From positions 1 to 38,813 of the IMG/VR virus record IMGVR_UViG_3300009093_000083: DNA of 38,813 nt. The stretch is one strand, 5' to 3'. Positions 23,750 through 30,914 of the stretch are shown piece after piece. This stretch comes from a virus. The position numbers and the translations under genes were made by a program. The notes below the pieces were generated by a model, which was given only the letters and a program-made list of their open reading frames with translations, had not been told where the DNA came from and did not search any database. The first letter of the stretch is position 1; each line of letters opens with the position of its first letter.

Positions 23750-23757
23750 AGGATTAA
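23746..23757 (+). promoter_or_regulatory. short Shine-Dalgarno hairpin of fibre gene 3
   Basis: TTAA-AGGA-TTAA: four base pairs around AGGA. The 5' arm holds the stop codon of fibre gene 2. TTAA is self-complementary, so this is weak evidence on its own. Confidence 0.4.
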
Positions 23758-24852
23758 ATGATGGCCACAAATAACTCAGTAGACGTGACTCTGGCAGGGC
23801 AGACTGGTACCGGAACTTTTGTGGGGTCCACGTCACCGACTATCACGACTCCCATTATTGCAGCAATCAAGGGAACCAATGGGTTCAATGTCGCCACTTT
23901 TGCTGATGTGGCATCGACTACTGATTACCTGTCAATTACAAGTGGCATTGCCAATGGCGCAGAAATAAGAGTGACAAGCAGCAATACAAACGCGGCCTGG
24001 TCATTAATTTCCAAGGGATCTGGTGGTATTGCAATTAACCCGGGAGGCACTGCAACTGTTCCGATGGCACTGTATTTTGGAGCAAATAACGTAGAATTTA
24101 ATGTTGGAGCACTGACAGGAAGTCGGACTCTTACTTTTCCGGATGCAGACCGTAATTTAACACAGATACCGGCATCCACTGCAACTGCAAACCAGATTCT
24201 CCTTTCTGGATCTACGGCACAACCAACATGGTCTACAACGACATATCCTGCAACGAATGCCATCAACACGATAATGTATGCTTCAAGCGCAAACGTGCTT
24301 GGAGTTATCGCAGCGGCAAACAACTCGGTTCTTGTTTCATCCGCTGGCGGTGTTCCTTCATGGAGTACAACGCTTCCTGCTTTTACAACTTCATCCATAA
24401 CATTCAATCCGACAACATCCGGTATTGTCGGTACAACCACAAATAATAATGCTTCAGCAGGTTATGTTGGAGAATTTATATCAGCTCAAGCCAATGTTGG
24501 GACTGTTTCTCTTACAAATAATGTCGTATCGAATGTCACATCGATATCTTTAACCGCTGGTGATTGGGATGTGTATGGAGTGGTTAGTTTCTCGGCTGGA
24601 GCTGGAACTCTTGCCACTGCTATCGTTGCAGGAATAAGCTCAACAAGTGCCACTTATGATGCCCAGGTAAGTGAAGGAGCAATTCAACAGCTTACCCTTC
24701 CATTTGCTTCTTCTGGAAATCAGCTTATTTCTGCTGGCAGAAGGCGGTACAGCCTGTCTGGTACGACAACCATTTATCTGCTGGCTGTTGCTGCTTTCAG
24801 TGTGTCTACATATACTGCGGGTGGATTTATTGGTGCAAGAAGAATGAGATGA
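23758..24852 (+). CDS. tail fibre protein 3 with receptor-tip domain
   Basis: 364 aa; ATG 23761 is an equally good start. It has fibre repeats (P-T-W-S-T-T-T-Y-P-A, I-M-Y-A-S-S-A-N-V) parallel to fibre 2, a G-A-L-T-G-S-R-T-L-T-F-P-D-A-D-R-N-L motif common in fibre shafts, and a C-terminal domain (T-A-G-D-W-D-V-Y-G-V-V-S-F ... G-G-F-I-G-A-R-R-M-R) known as a tip module in many tail fibres. Probably the receptor-binding fibre, or the distal half of a two-part fibre with gene 2. Confidence 0.8.
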   Translation: MMATNNSVDVTLAGQTGTGTFVGSTSPTITTPIIAAIKGTNGFNVATFADVASTTDYLSITSGIANGAEIRVTSSNTNAAWSLISKGSGGIAINPGGTATVPMALYFGANNVEFNVGALTGSRTLTFPDADRNLTQIPASTATANQILLSGSTAQPTWSTTTYPATNAINTIMYASSANVLGVIAAANNSVLVSSAGGVPSWSTTLPAFTTSSITFNPTTSGIVGTTTNNNASAGYVGEFISAQANVGTVSLTNNVVSNVTSISLTAGDWDVYGVVSFSAGAGTLATAIVAGISSTSATYDAQVSEGAIQQLTLPFASSGNQLISAGRRRYSLSGTTTIYLLAVAAFSVSTYTAGGFIGARRMR

Positions 24853-24854
24853 TA

Positions 24855-24983
24855 TCAGCATCCCTTATGAAGGGTGCCATCATCTTGCATTTTGCTGACT
24901 GTGTGCGTAGCCCAGAAACCGAGGGCTACCACTGCCAAAACCCATGAGCAAATAATACTCAAGATTACCCAAAAAACGGTCAT
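24855..24983 (-). CDS. 42-aa single-span membrane protein
   Basis: ATG 24983 with AGG eight bases upstream. Residues 3-24 are hydrophobic (V-F-W-V-I-L-S-I-I-C-S-W-V-L-A-V-V-A), followed by a charged tail. It lies opposite to the late genes, between two fibre genes. Possible roles are a holin/antiholin or an inner-membrane superinfection protein; nothing in the sequence decides. Confidence 0.5.
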   Translation of the reverse strand: MTVFWVILSIICSWVLAVVALGFWATHTVSKMQDDGTLHKGC

Positions 24984-25399
24984 TCTGATTGCCTTTTAAG
25001 GTTGCTGCCGTATCATGCGGAGCGGGGCAGCGCCACCGGGAAAGGATCGGCTGTTCGAGGACCGTCCACCGCAGGTACCGGGAAATTATACTTGCATGCG
25101 CTGCCCATTCACACCATAATTCCGGGTCTTTTTTAGCCAGAGAATCGCTCTGAACACACAAGCTAAAAACGTAGAACAATAAATGAGGAGCATGGCGTTC
25201 AAGTTATCTGATGTATCAGGATTTGCAAGTGATATTCCGGACTGGACGCCAGCATCTTTAGTAGTAACCCTCCTTTTTCATGATCTCTCCAGCATGGAAA
25301 ACCCTCGGTACTGACACCCTTTATTTTTCCATCTTAATAATCGACCTGGTCTTCAATGCTGAAATGATTACGCACACACTAACTAATGGAGCGTAACCA
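24984..25399. other. 416-base gap between fibre genes, no firm gene
   Basis: No convincing gene. On the minus strand a TTG-initiated frame (25179-24880) overlaps the membrane-protein gene and lacks a ribosome site. On the plus strand a 40-codon frame at 25192-25314 has GAGGAG only one base before its ATG. The part 25015-25085 is GC-rich compared with the flanks. It may be remnants left by fibre exchange or a small insertion. Confidence 0.45.
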
Positions 25400-26080
25400 A
25401 TGGCGTATGATCATGAAGATAAAAAGTGTCACTGTGACCCGTGTGATAAATCCATGCAGGGTGTACAGGGTCCGCAAGGCGTTCAGGGGCCAAGGGGTCA
25501 GGATGGTCTGCAAGGCCCACAGGGAATTCAGGGTCCACAGGGCATTCCCGGTAACTGCGTAAACTGCAACGGCGGCGAACATCCTGAATGCAAGTGTCCG
25601 GAGCCGGAATTTTCTGAAGTCTTCTCAACACTGACTCAGGACTTGCCAGCATCACCCGGTGCAAACATGGCTGGTGGTATTGTGTTGTTGGAAAACAGCA
25701 TTTTCTCAACGGCAAATATCGATGTTTCACAGGCAGGAACAAGCGGCAAGATCACAGTAAATCGTGCAGGCTGGTATGACATTTATACCGGGCTGTGTGG
25801 ATCTCTGAACCCGATTTCCTCGCCTCTTCCTGTGTGGACATTGTCTCTGTTCAAAAATGGTGTGATTGTTCCCGGATCAACCTTTGCGAACATGACCCTG
25901 AGTCCAGAGCAGAAAGCCAATGAGATCGTGGCAGACGTGTTTGTTCATCTTGACGCAGGTGATTATCTGGAGCTGGCAAATACCAGTAACGCTAATGTTG
26001 TGCTACAGGCTCCATCACTTGGAACCAATGCACAGACAAACAGTGCTTATCTCAAGATAATCCTGTTAAAAGCCGACTAG
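25400..26080 (+). CDS. collagen-like virion protein with C1q/TNF-like head
   Basis: 226 aa. Residues about 20-51 are Gly-x-y collagen triplets rich in G-P-Q and G-V-Q. They are flanked by two cysteine clusters (C-H-C-D-P-C at 10-15 and C-V-N-C ... C-K-C after the triplets), which could lock the trimer. The C-terminal ~150 residues are a beta jelly-roll of the C1q/TNF (BclA-like) type: [29 protein letters not shown]. Likely a trimeric surface fibre. TGGAG before the ATG. It is the last late gene before the terminator. Confidence 0.8.
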   Translation: MAYDHEDKKCHCDPCDKSMQGVQGPQGVQGPRGQDGLQGPQGIQGPQGIPGNCVNCNGGEHPECKCPEPEFSEVFSTLTQDLPASPGANMAGGIVLLENSIFSTANIDVSQAGTSGKITVNRAGWYDIYTGLCGSLNPISSPLPVWTLSLFKNGVIVPGSTFANMTLSPEQKANEIVADVFVHLDAGDYLELANTSNANVVLQAPSLGTNAQTNSAYLKIILLKAD

Positions 26081-26095
26081 GTTGTATGTGCAGGG

Positions 26096-26131
26096 ACGGG
26101 ACATTTCTCAAGGAGGATGTCCCGTTTTTTT
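26096..26131 (+). terminator. Rho-independent terminator of the late block
   Basis: ACGGGACAT (26096-26104) pairs perfectly with ATGTCCCGT (26117-26125) and runs into seven T residues. It ends late transcription where the minus-strand genes converge. Confidence 0.88.
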
Positions 26132-26354
26132 ATGTCTTTTTGTTAATCTCATCGTTCAGATACCAGACAGCCTTCTTCAGGTCTTCGGTCCCGTTCTTGT
26201 GCTTGTACCGCCAGAGGTACTTGAACGCATTGCCGACGTTGAAGTCCATGTGTCGGGTCACGTCTATACACTCGATACGACGGCCGCACTCGCACTTTGC
26301 CGGACTGCTGTTGTAGTGGGGTGGGTGGTCGATCATGTCGGGCTTGTCACTCAT
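26130..26354 (-). CDS. DUF3310 protein
   Basis: 74 aa from ATG 26354, with AGGA seven bases upstream. H-P-P-H-Y-N, I-E-C-I-D-V-T, and the G-N-A-F-K-Y-L-W-R-Y-K-H-K-N-G-T-E-D-L-K-K-A-V-W-Y-L helix are the DUF3310 signature, widespread in phages and sometimes described as nucleotide-kinase-like; the function is unproven. An inserted C-E-C-G-R-R before the conserved E-C may add a metal site. Last gene of the long minus-strand block. Confidence 0.85.
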   Translation of the reverse strand: MSDKPDMIDHPPHYNSSPAKCECGRRIECIDVTRHMDFNVGNAFKYLWRYKHKNGTEDLKKAVWYLNDEINKKT

Positions 26355-26835
26355 TTTTAATCCTTTTATGTTCAAAAAATTCTGGACATTCTATGTACTC
26401 CAGTTGGAAACCGTGCCGCTCAAGAGCTTCCTTGATGGAATTGAACGAATGTTTACCGAAATTGGGTATCTTGTAAAAGAATATGTGCCCATCTTTAAGA
26501 CCCTCATTGCATAAAACATCACCAACCAGAGTCATGTTTTCAGCTTTCAGGCAGCTCAATGCCCGTTGTGACATGCCATCAAGCTCCCAAAGAGGAGTGA
26601 AAAGCCGGGGATCTACTGTGGTTGAATGCATATTATTTGAGCGGTTTCTGTCTTTTGTGATGTACGTCCCGGAATAAAACATGTCCTTTGTCATTTTATC
26701 GAGTTTATCCATTATCCCGACGAATGAATCAGTGACTATCTCATGGGCTTCCAAAGCAGATTTCAGTGTAAAATTAAGCGCCATCGACATGCCGAACATC
26801 CATGACAGAGTGGCCATTCTTTCTTCAAGCGTCAT
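26347..26835 (-). CDS. protein with RNA polymerase alpha C-terminal-like domain
   Basis: 162 aa, GAGG before ATG 26835. Residues 78-146 match the alpha-CTD of bacterial RNA polymerase: L-F-T-P-L-W-E-L-D, R91-A-L-S-C-L-K-A-E, V-G-D-V-L, I-P-N125-F-G-K-H-S, I-K-E-A-L-E-R-H-G. R91 aligns with E. coli alpha R265, N125 with N294, G127 with G296 and S130 with S299, the residues that contact UP-element DNA; K298 is replaced by His. The N-terminal 75 residues are helical and Met-rich and unlike RpoA. It probably binds promoter DNA or competes with host alpha-CTD (inference). Confidence 0.78.
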   Translation of the reverse strand: MTLEERMATLSWMFGMSMALNFTLKSALEAHEIVTDSFVGIMDKLDKMTKDMFYSGTYITKDRNRSNNMHSTTVDPRLFTPLWELDGMSQRALSCLKAENMTLVGDVLCNEGLKDGHIFFYKIPNFGKHSFNSIKEALERHGFQLEYIECPEFFEHKRIKNE

Positions 26836-26845
26836 TTTTTATCCT

Positions 26846-27124
26846 CTATTGATTCCTAGAATGGGACTTATCAGAAGTTTCCTGTGGATGGTCTGGAAGA
26901 TTTTGCCAGTATTTTACTTTTTTCAAAGCCTTTCTGGCATATGCAGAATGTTTGTCCAGACTGTATTGCCAGGCATCATAATGTTTTGAAAAGAACAGAC
27001 CGAATGAAAACCAGCGGATATGAATGCCATGACCAGCCAAGTAAACAATCACTCTTGTATATTTTGTATATCCTTTCTGATCATGTTCTGGTAATTTGTC
27101 CTTTACGCTAATCCATTCTGTCAT
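26846..27124 (-). CDS. DUF551 protein
   Basis: 92 aa. The opening W-I-S-V-K-D-K-L-P-E-H and the following V-I-V-Y strand identify a DUF551 domain, common in phages of Gram-negative hosts, function unknown. The closing Y-W-Q-N-L-P-D-H-P replaces the usual H-W-M-P-L-P. A second DUF551-like domain lies in the gene at 28939-29583. Confidence 0.82.
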   Translation of the reverse strand: MTEWISVKDKLPEHDQKGYTKYTRVIVYLAGHGIHIRWFSFGLFFSKHYDAWQYSLDKHSAYARKALKKVKYWQNLPDHPQETSDKSHSRNQ

Positions 27125-27188
27125 TTTTAAATCACTCCGAACAAAACATGGGCAATTCCGGGTCTAAAAAGCGCGATAGGTGTCACTA

Positions 27189-27443
27189 TCAGGCTTTGTT
27201 TAAATTGCACTCTAATAGTTTAATATATGCACTATATTCCCTCTTTGCCTGCTTCAGGGCCTTATAAGCATCAGGAATGGCGTGCCACCGATCCAGATGC
27301 TCTTTGTCACATTTTTGAAATTTATTTGATATGCCTTTTGCCATATCAATTTTTTTTGCGTCGAAAAAATCTTTCGATAAATCACCAACAGCATCATCCC
27401 TGTTTTTCTGAAGTTTTAACCATGATTCAAACGTCATCGTCAT
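27189..27443 (-). CDS. YozE/SAM-like small protein
   Basis: 84 aa. F-E-S-W-L-K-L-Q-K-N-R-D-D-A-V-G-D-L-S-K-D-F near the N-terminus is the pattern of YozE SAM-like proteins and related phage proteins. The start region has GGAGA-ATGACGATG, so Met 1 or Met 3 could be used. Function unknown. Confidence 0.72.
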   Translation of the reverse strand: MTMTFESWLKLQKNRDDAVGDLSKDFFDAKKIDMAKGISNKFQKCDKEHLDRWHAIPDAYKALKQAKREYSAYIKLLECNLNKA

Positions 27444-27688
27444 TCTCCGCTGCCACTTTTAAATATTAAATCAAAAGAATTTGGCGGAATAAAATTCAAT
27501 ATTGTGTTTTCAGAGTCTTGATCTTTTGATAAACGATACCTTCTCGCAGCGGCCACCATACCCTGCTGAAAATTATAACTTGGAGTTCCGGGCGTTAATT
27601 CCAGCTTTTCGAGATCGTCAGTCAACACACACATTTCCTCGACCCAGTCTCTGAGTATTTTAACTTTTTCATTTTCAGGCATCATCAT
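27440..27688 (-). CDS. small unknown protein
   Basis: 82 aa, with three ATG codons in a row after GGAGA; the third (27682, M-P-E-N-E-K) has the best spacing. An N-terminal helix (V-K-I-L-R-D-W-V-E-E-M-C) and a Pro/Ser-rich end. It overlaps both neighbours by a few bases. Confidence 0.68.
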   Translation of the reverse strand: MMMPENEKVKILRDWVEEMCVLTDDLEKLELTPGTPSYNFQQGMVAAARRYRLSKDQDSENTILNFIPPNSFDLIFKSGSGE

Positions 27689-27858
27689 TCTCCAAACATT
27701 TCCTCAATATCGTTTTTGATATAATGCAATTCATCCAGCGCGCCAAGATGAATATACAGTCCTGTAGATTTTGGTGGCAATAATTTTATCTGATCTTTCA
27801 ATGTAGCAATCCTGTCATCGATCAATTCAAGTATCTGCTGAACATGCGTGTGGATCAT
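27685..27858 (-). CDS. small helical protein
   Basis: 57 aa from ATG 27858, placed seven bases after AGGAG; ATG 27864 is too close. Two predicted helices (V-Q-Q-I-L-E-L-I-D-D-R-I and Y-I-K-N-D-I-E-E-M-F). Unknown function. Confidence 0.62.
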   Translation of the reverse strand: MIHTHVQQILELIDDRIATLKDQIKLLPPKSTGLYIHLGALDELHYIKNDIEEMFGE

Positions 27859-27868
27859 TATCATTCTC

Positions 27869-28120
27869 CTACCATATTTCTGCCTTATCTTCTGACATTT
27901 CAACTTTATGTTTTTCAAGCCATCGAAGAAAATGACCTTTCCTTAAACTTGGGTGCATTCCCCAAGGCCATTCACGCCTGTCGGATTTTATGTATCTTTC
28001 ATATTTTTCCATTATGTATTCAGGGCTAAAATCAAATATTTTTTCCATAACATCGTGTTTCTCTCCAAAAAGAATACAAAGAAACGAAAGTATGTTTTTA
28101 AGTTTATCAATATCAGACAT
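27869..28120 (-). CDS. small unknown protein
   Basis: 83 aa; ATG 28120 or 28126 (ATG-ATA-ATG arrangement). Contains S-P-E-Y-I-M-E-K-Y-E-R-Y and a W-P-W-G-M-H-P-S-L-R motif. No family recognised. Confidence 0.65.
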   Translation of the reverse strand: MSDIDKLKNILSFLCILFGEKHDVMEKIFDFSPEYIMEKYERYIKSDRREWPWGMHPSLRKGHFLRWLEKHKVEMSEDKAEIW

Positions 28121-28135
28121 TATCATTATCCAGTT

Positions 28136-28270
28136 TTAATTGTAAAATATTTTATATACAAACTTTGCGACTGCTGCACTAATTCCAATTACAAACCCAA
28201 ATGTAACTGCTATTCCAATACACTGAAAAATGAAATGCACCAATGGATCAAGTGTTATGTGCATCATCAT
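28136..28270 (-). CDS. 44-aa single-span membrane protein
   Basis: GGGAGA-ATGATGATG start. Residues about 12-36 are hydrophobic (F-I-F-Q-C-I-G-I-A-V-T-F-G-F-V-I-G-I), with a basic end K-F-V-Y-K. Its stop lies 16 bases before the next gene. Unknown role. Confidence 0.58.
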   Translation of the reverse strand: MMMHITLDPLVHFIFQCIGIAVTFGFVIGISAAVAKFVYKIFYN

Positions 28271-28439
28271 TCTCCCAACTAAAAACCACATTTGTTATTT
28301 TGAATTTTTCCTGAAATTCCAATGGATAAAAACTTCTGGATACTGCTCGTCTGCATTTTAGGCAAGTCCAACAGAATTTACCTTCTATTATCTCGTTGTC
28401 TGGATGTGGGCATTCAGGAATCCTGTCAGACATCATCAT
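28248..28439 (-). CDS. small zinc-ribbon-like protein
   Basis: 63 aa, start in CGGAGT-ATGATGATG. C-P-H-P ... C-W-T-C-L-K-C suggests metal binding. A short basic segment R-A-V-S-R-S-F follows. Overlaps both neighbours. Role unknown. Confidence 0.62.
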   Translation of the reverse strand: MMMSDRIPECPHPDNEIIEGKFCWTCLKCRRAVSRSFYPLEFQEKFKITNVVFSWENDDAHNT

Positions 28440-28605
28440 ACTCCGGCGTATCCAATTCAAAACCTAGATCATGTATTGTTTTAAGTAACCATTTGCCATT
28501 GATTTCTAGAATTATTTCAACTGTATTGTCATTAATTTTTATTTTCATTTTATCCTTGTCTATTCTGGATAACTCAATTAGGTTTCCATTTGATTCAATT
28601 ATCAT
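28426..28605 (-). CDS. small beta-rich protein
   Basis: 59 aa from ATG 28605, eight bases after GGAG; upstream Met codons at 28623 and 28620 lack a site. Alternating pattern (M-K-I-K-I-N-D-N-T-V-E-I-I-L-E-I) suggests beta strands. Unknown. Confidence 0.58.
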   Translation of the reverse strand: MIIESNGNLIELSRIDKDKMKIKINDNTVEIILEINGKWLLKTIHDLGFELDTPEYDDV

Positions 28606-28619
28606 CGTGTAACTCCGCA

Positions 28620-28832
28620 TCATAGTGACTTTGGTGAACTTCCAAGTGAACCCTTTGATGATCTGCTTTCTGAAGAACTTCGATCACTTTCAGACATGTA
28701 TCTCGCACGGTCTTGTATGTAACGTCCAGACTCTCCAGTCGTAATGTCAGAAGGGAAAAACCTGAACATGGACCTCAGCTTTCCTTCACTGTAACTGTCT
28801 ATCTGCTTTTTGATTTCCTGTGTCAGTTTCAT
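28620..28832 (-). CDS. small Ser-rich protein
   Basis: 70 aa from ATG 28832, which overlaps the stop of the membrane peptide gene (ATGA), suggesting coupling. Helical N-terminal half (L-T-Q-E-I-K-K-Q-I-D-S-Y) and a Ser/Arg-rich tail with S-S-S-E-S-R-S-S. A longer open frame exists upstream, but it runs through the better-supported membrane-peptide gene. Confidence 0.5.
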   Translation of the reverse strand: MKLTQEIKKQIDSYSEGKLRSMFRFFPSDITTGESGRYIQDRARYMSESDRSSSESRSSKGSLGSSPKSL

Positions 28833-28942
28833 TTTCCAAACGCCATTTGAATAAAACACATTGTTGATATGATTGCGCAGCCACTCATCAATCCCATGAA
28901 TGCGCAGGTTACTTTCATAAACATGTCGTCCTGATTCATCAT
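28829..28942 (-). CDS. 37-aa membrane peptide
   Basis: AAGGAG sits three bases before ATG 28942 and six before ATG 28939; the first ATG overlaps the stop of the previous gene. After a polar start (N-Q-D-D) the rest is hydrophobic and Met/Cys-rich (C-A-F-M-G-L-M-S-G-C-A-I-I-S-T-M-C-F-I). Single-span membrane peptide of unknown role. Confidence 0.5.
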   Translation of the reverse strand: MMNQDDMFMKVTCAFMGLMSGCAIISTMCFIQMAFGK

Positions 28943-29583
28943 CTTCTCCTTTTATTTTTCTTTTTGTTGCTGTGTTTTTTTGTGGAATATTGCCTGAATC
29001 CATCACGCACTGACAGATTGACTGGCGCAGATGATTTTTCCGAAGAGAGATCAAGTGTCACGTCATTTTGTGGAGAAACAGGCAATGGCATCCAGAACAA
29101 AATATTTTTCAATGGGAACATGGTAGATGCACCATTGATGTTTAAAACACTGTAAAAAATTGGTTTGTTTTCATCATCCTTTCTGTATGCAACCAAAGGA
29201 AGATATTTTCCATCAACCTCTTGAGCAACAAGAACAGGCTCTCTTTCCTTTGGAAGCGAAGATGATACTTTTATCCATCCATAATACGGCTCTTCATTGT
29301 CAGGACTGGATTTTATCCTTGCATTTTCTATCTGTATTTTTTCAGTAGGAACCTCAACACGTCTTGCTGAATTCATAGGAATAAGGACAAGTGATTTTCC
29401 ATCCTCGTCCATTTGAAGACCTATTGTTCCAGTACTTTCCACAAGGGAATTTCCAATGGTGTGTCTGATTCCTTTGTTTGAGTTAAGCAATATTCTTGAC
29501 AAGATACTGAAACATATATTGTGTAGTTGTTTTTCAACTTCAGGGTTTTCCACATCCTCAAAACGTATTTTTTTAGTATCCAT
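28939..29583 (-). CDS. DUF551-containing protein with basic tail
   Basis: 214 aa. Residues about 100-170 form a DUF551 unit: Y-G-W-I-K-V-S-S-S-L-P-K-E-R-E-P-V-L-V-A ... I-L-F-W-M-P-L-P. The preceding ~95 residues are unrelated (helical, then beta). The C-terminus is very basic (K-K-H-S-N-K-K-K-N-K-R-R-R), suggesting nucleic-acid contact. Overlaps the upstream gene by 11 bases. Confidence 0.7.
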   Translation of the reverse strand: MDTKKIRFEDVENPEVEKQLHNICFSILSRILLNSNKGIRHTIGNSLVESTGTIGLQMDEDGKSLVLIPMNSARRVEVPTEKIQIENARIKSSPDNEEPYYGWIKVSSSLPKEREPVLVAQEVDGKYLPLVAYRKDDENKPIFYSVLNINGASTMFPLKNILFWMPLPVSPQNDVTLDLSSEKSSAPVNLSVRDGFRQYSTKKHSNKKKNKRRR

Positions 29584-30040
29584 GTGTCATGATCGCCTTT
29601 TCAAGGTTTATGATTATTTCCCCTTTACTCATATCCTCAAGATCAACCTCTGTCGTACGCATTTCCTTTTCTCGAATAGAATGTGGAAGAGTGAAACTAA
29701 CCACTCCGACTGTTGATTTTGAATTTGTCCTTAACAGTCTTGAACCATCCTCTTGACTTTTTATTCGTATTTTTTTGTAATCATCAGATATTCCAATATT
29801 TATCCTGCAAGGAAAATTAAACTCGTAAAGTTCTGAGATCACTTCACCCATCATTACTGTGTACATAAAATTATGTACATTATTTTTCCTGCAATTTTTC
29901 TTGATAGAAACATATACTCCATCTTTAAAAAGAACTGCTCGCCTGTATTGCTGTATATCCACAAACTCATCATGTACTTCAGGTTTTTTTTCTGGATGTG
30001 CTTCTTTTGAATTCTCATTCACAATTATCACGAATCCCAT
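29573..30040 (-). CDS. unknown protein
   Basis: 155 aa from ATG 30040, nine bases after GGAAGG; ATGs at 30049 and 30046 are also in frame. Beta-strand-rich (Y-R-R-A-V-L-F-K-D-G-V-Y-V-S-I-K-K), ending in E-D-M-S-K-G-E-I-I-I-N-L-E-K-A-I. No family recognised. Confidence 0.65.
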   Translation of the reverse strand: MGFVIIVNENSKEAHPEKKPEVHDEFVDIQQYRRAVLFKDGVYVSIKKNCRKNNVHNFMYTVMMGEVISELYEFNFPCRINIGISDDYKKIRIKSQEDGSRLLRTNSKSTVGVVSFTLPHSIREKEMRTTEVDLEDMSKGEIIINLEKAIMTHGY

Positions 30041-30095
30041 CGCCATCATCCTTCCATAGAATAGAAAATATGGGGTAAGGGCACGTGCTGTCCTC

Positions 30096-30138
30096 GCCAG
30101 CTTCACTCCGATTCAAACGGCTGAAACCCCCCGCTGGC
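30096..30138 (-). ncRNA. stem-loop in leader of the 155-aa gene
   Basis: GCCAGC and GCTGGC close an outer six-bp stem; inside, TTCA/TGAA and CCG/CGG form a second hairpin around a seven-base loop. It lies in the 239-base gap (30041-30279) between two minus-strand genes, which otherwise holds nothing I can support. Could be a processing site or attenuator; no T-run follows. Confidence 0.35.
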
Positions 30139-30279
30139 CTGATCTACGCTTTCACATACTTTTCACAACGACTGCAATAACATATTGTCACTGCAATTTC
30201 AGTGTCATGTCTCAGAACACAGACTGTTCTTTTGCTGCCTGACTGTCTGTTGTGTCCCTTGATGAAACACATGATCCGT

Positions 30280-30636
30280 TTAATCAATTGATGCATCCTC
30301 ATCAAGACATCCTTCCTTTACCCATTGAACGGCTCTGGCATGGCCTTCTTCAGCTTCTTTCCAAGTGCAGTATCTTTCCTGATAAATGTCTCCTTTTTGA
30401 GACTCGCTACGGTCAAACACCATTGTTTCAAACACAACGGGAGGATGGTCCTTGTTTGGTCCCATGTAATGATCAATACCGAGAAAAATTGTGGAGACGA
30501 ATTTATCACCAATCTCTTCCTGTCGGACAATTTTTTTGTCCTTGTCTTTTAGAAGAAATTCCACTTCCTCGACGCTACATTCAACCACGTTTTTCATCTT
30601 GTCCAGAATGTAATAAAAATGTCTGGGGTGAATCAT
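30280..30636 (-). CDS. conserved phage protein of unknown function
   Basis: 118 aa, GAGG nine to ten bases upstream. D-H-Y-M-G-P ... P-P-V-V-F-E-T-M-V-F-D and R-Y-C-T-W-K-E-A-E-E-G-H-A-R-A-V are motifs I recognise from a widespread family of phage hypothetical proteins. Overlaps the upstream gene by four bases. Confidence 0.72.
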   Translation of the reverse strand: MIHPRHFYYILDKMKNVVECSVEEVEFLLKDKDKKIVRQEEIGDKFVSTIFLGIDHYMGPNKDHPPVVFETMVFDRSESQKGDIYQERYCTWKEAEEGHARAVQWVKEGCLDEDASID

Positions 30637-30914
30637 ATGTTACATACCTCAACTTCTTCAACGGGGCCACAGGCTCTTAAAAATTTTTGCAATTCAGTAA
30701 TAAACTGTGATACGTTTTCCTTTGGTGTTTCATTATCGCACATCTCAGCAACCAGATTCATGCAGTTAAACATCGAGGTAATATGGGCTGATACGATTAT
30801 GTCTAGCAGTTCGCCGGTATCTTCCTCATTGATGTTGGAAGTTATCATGTCAATAGTAGTGAACTTCAGTGACCTTGACATGTTGTTTGCTAGTTCCTTG
30901 TTCTTTGGTTTCAT
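30633..30914 (-). CDS. small helical protein
   Basis: 93 aa from ATG 30914 (GGGGG just upstream). Predominantly helical; three cysteines. No family recognised. Confidence 0.62.
   Translation of the reverse strand: MKPKNKELANNMSRSLKFTTIDMITSNINEEDTGELLDIIVSAHITSMFNCMNLVAEMCDNETPKENVSQFITELQKFLRACGPVEEVEVCNI

Noticed and set aside
24880-25179. 99-codon TTG-initiated minus-strand frame
   Set aside because: No ribosome site, overlaps the better-supported membrane protein, and no family pattern.
27125-27188. 19-codon GTG frame on the minus strand
   Set aside because: No ribosome site and no membrane or domain pattern strong enough to separate it from chance.
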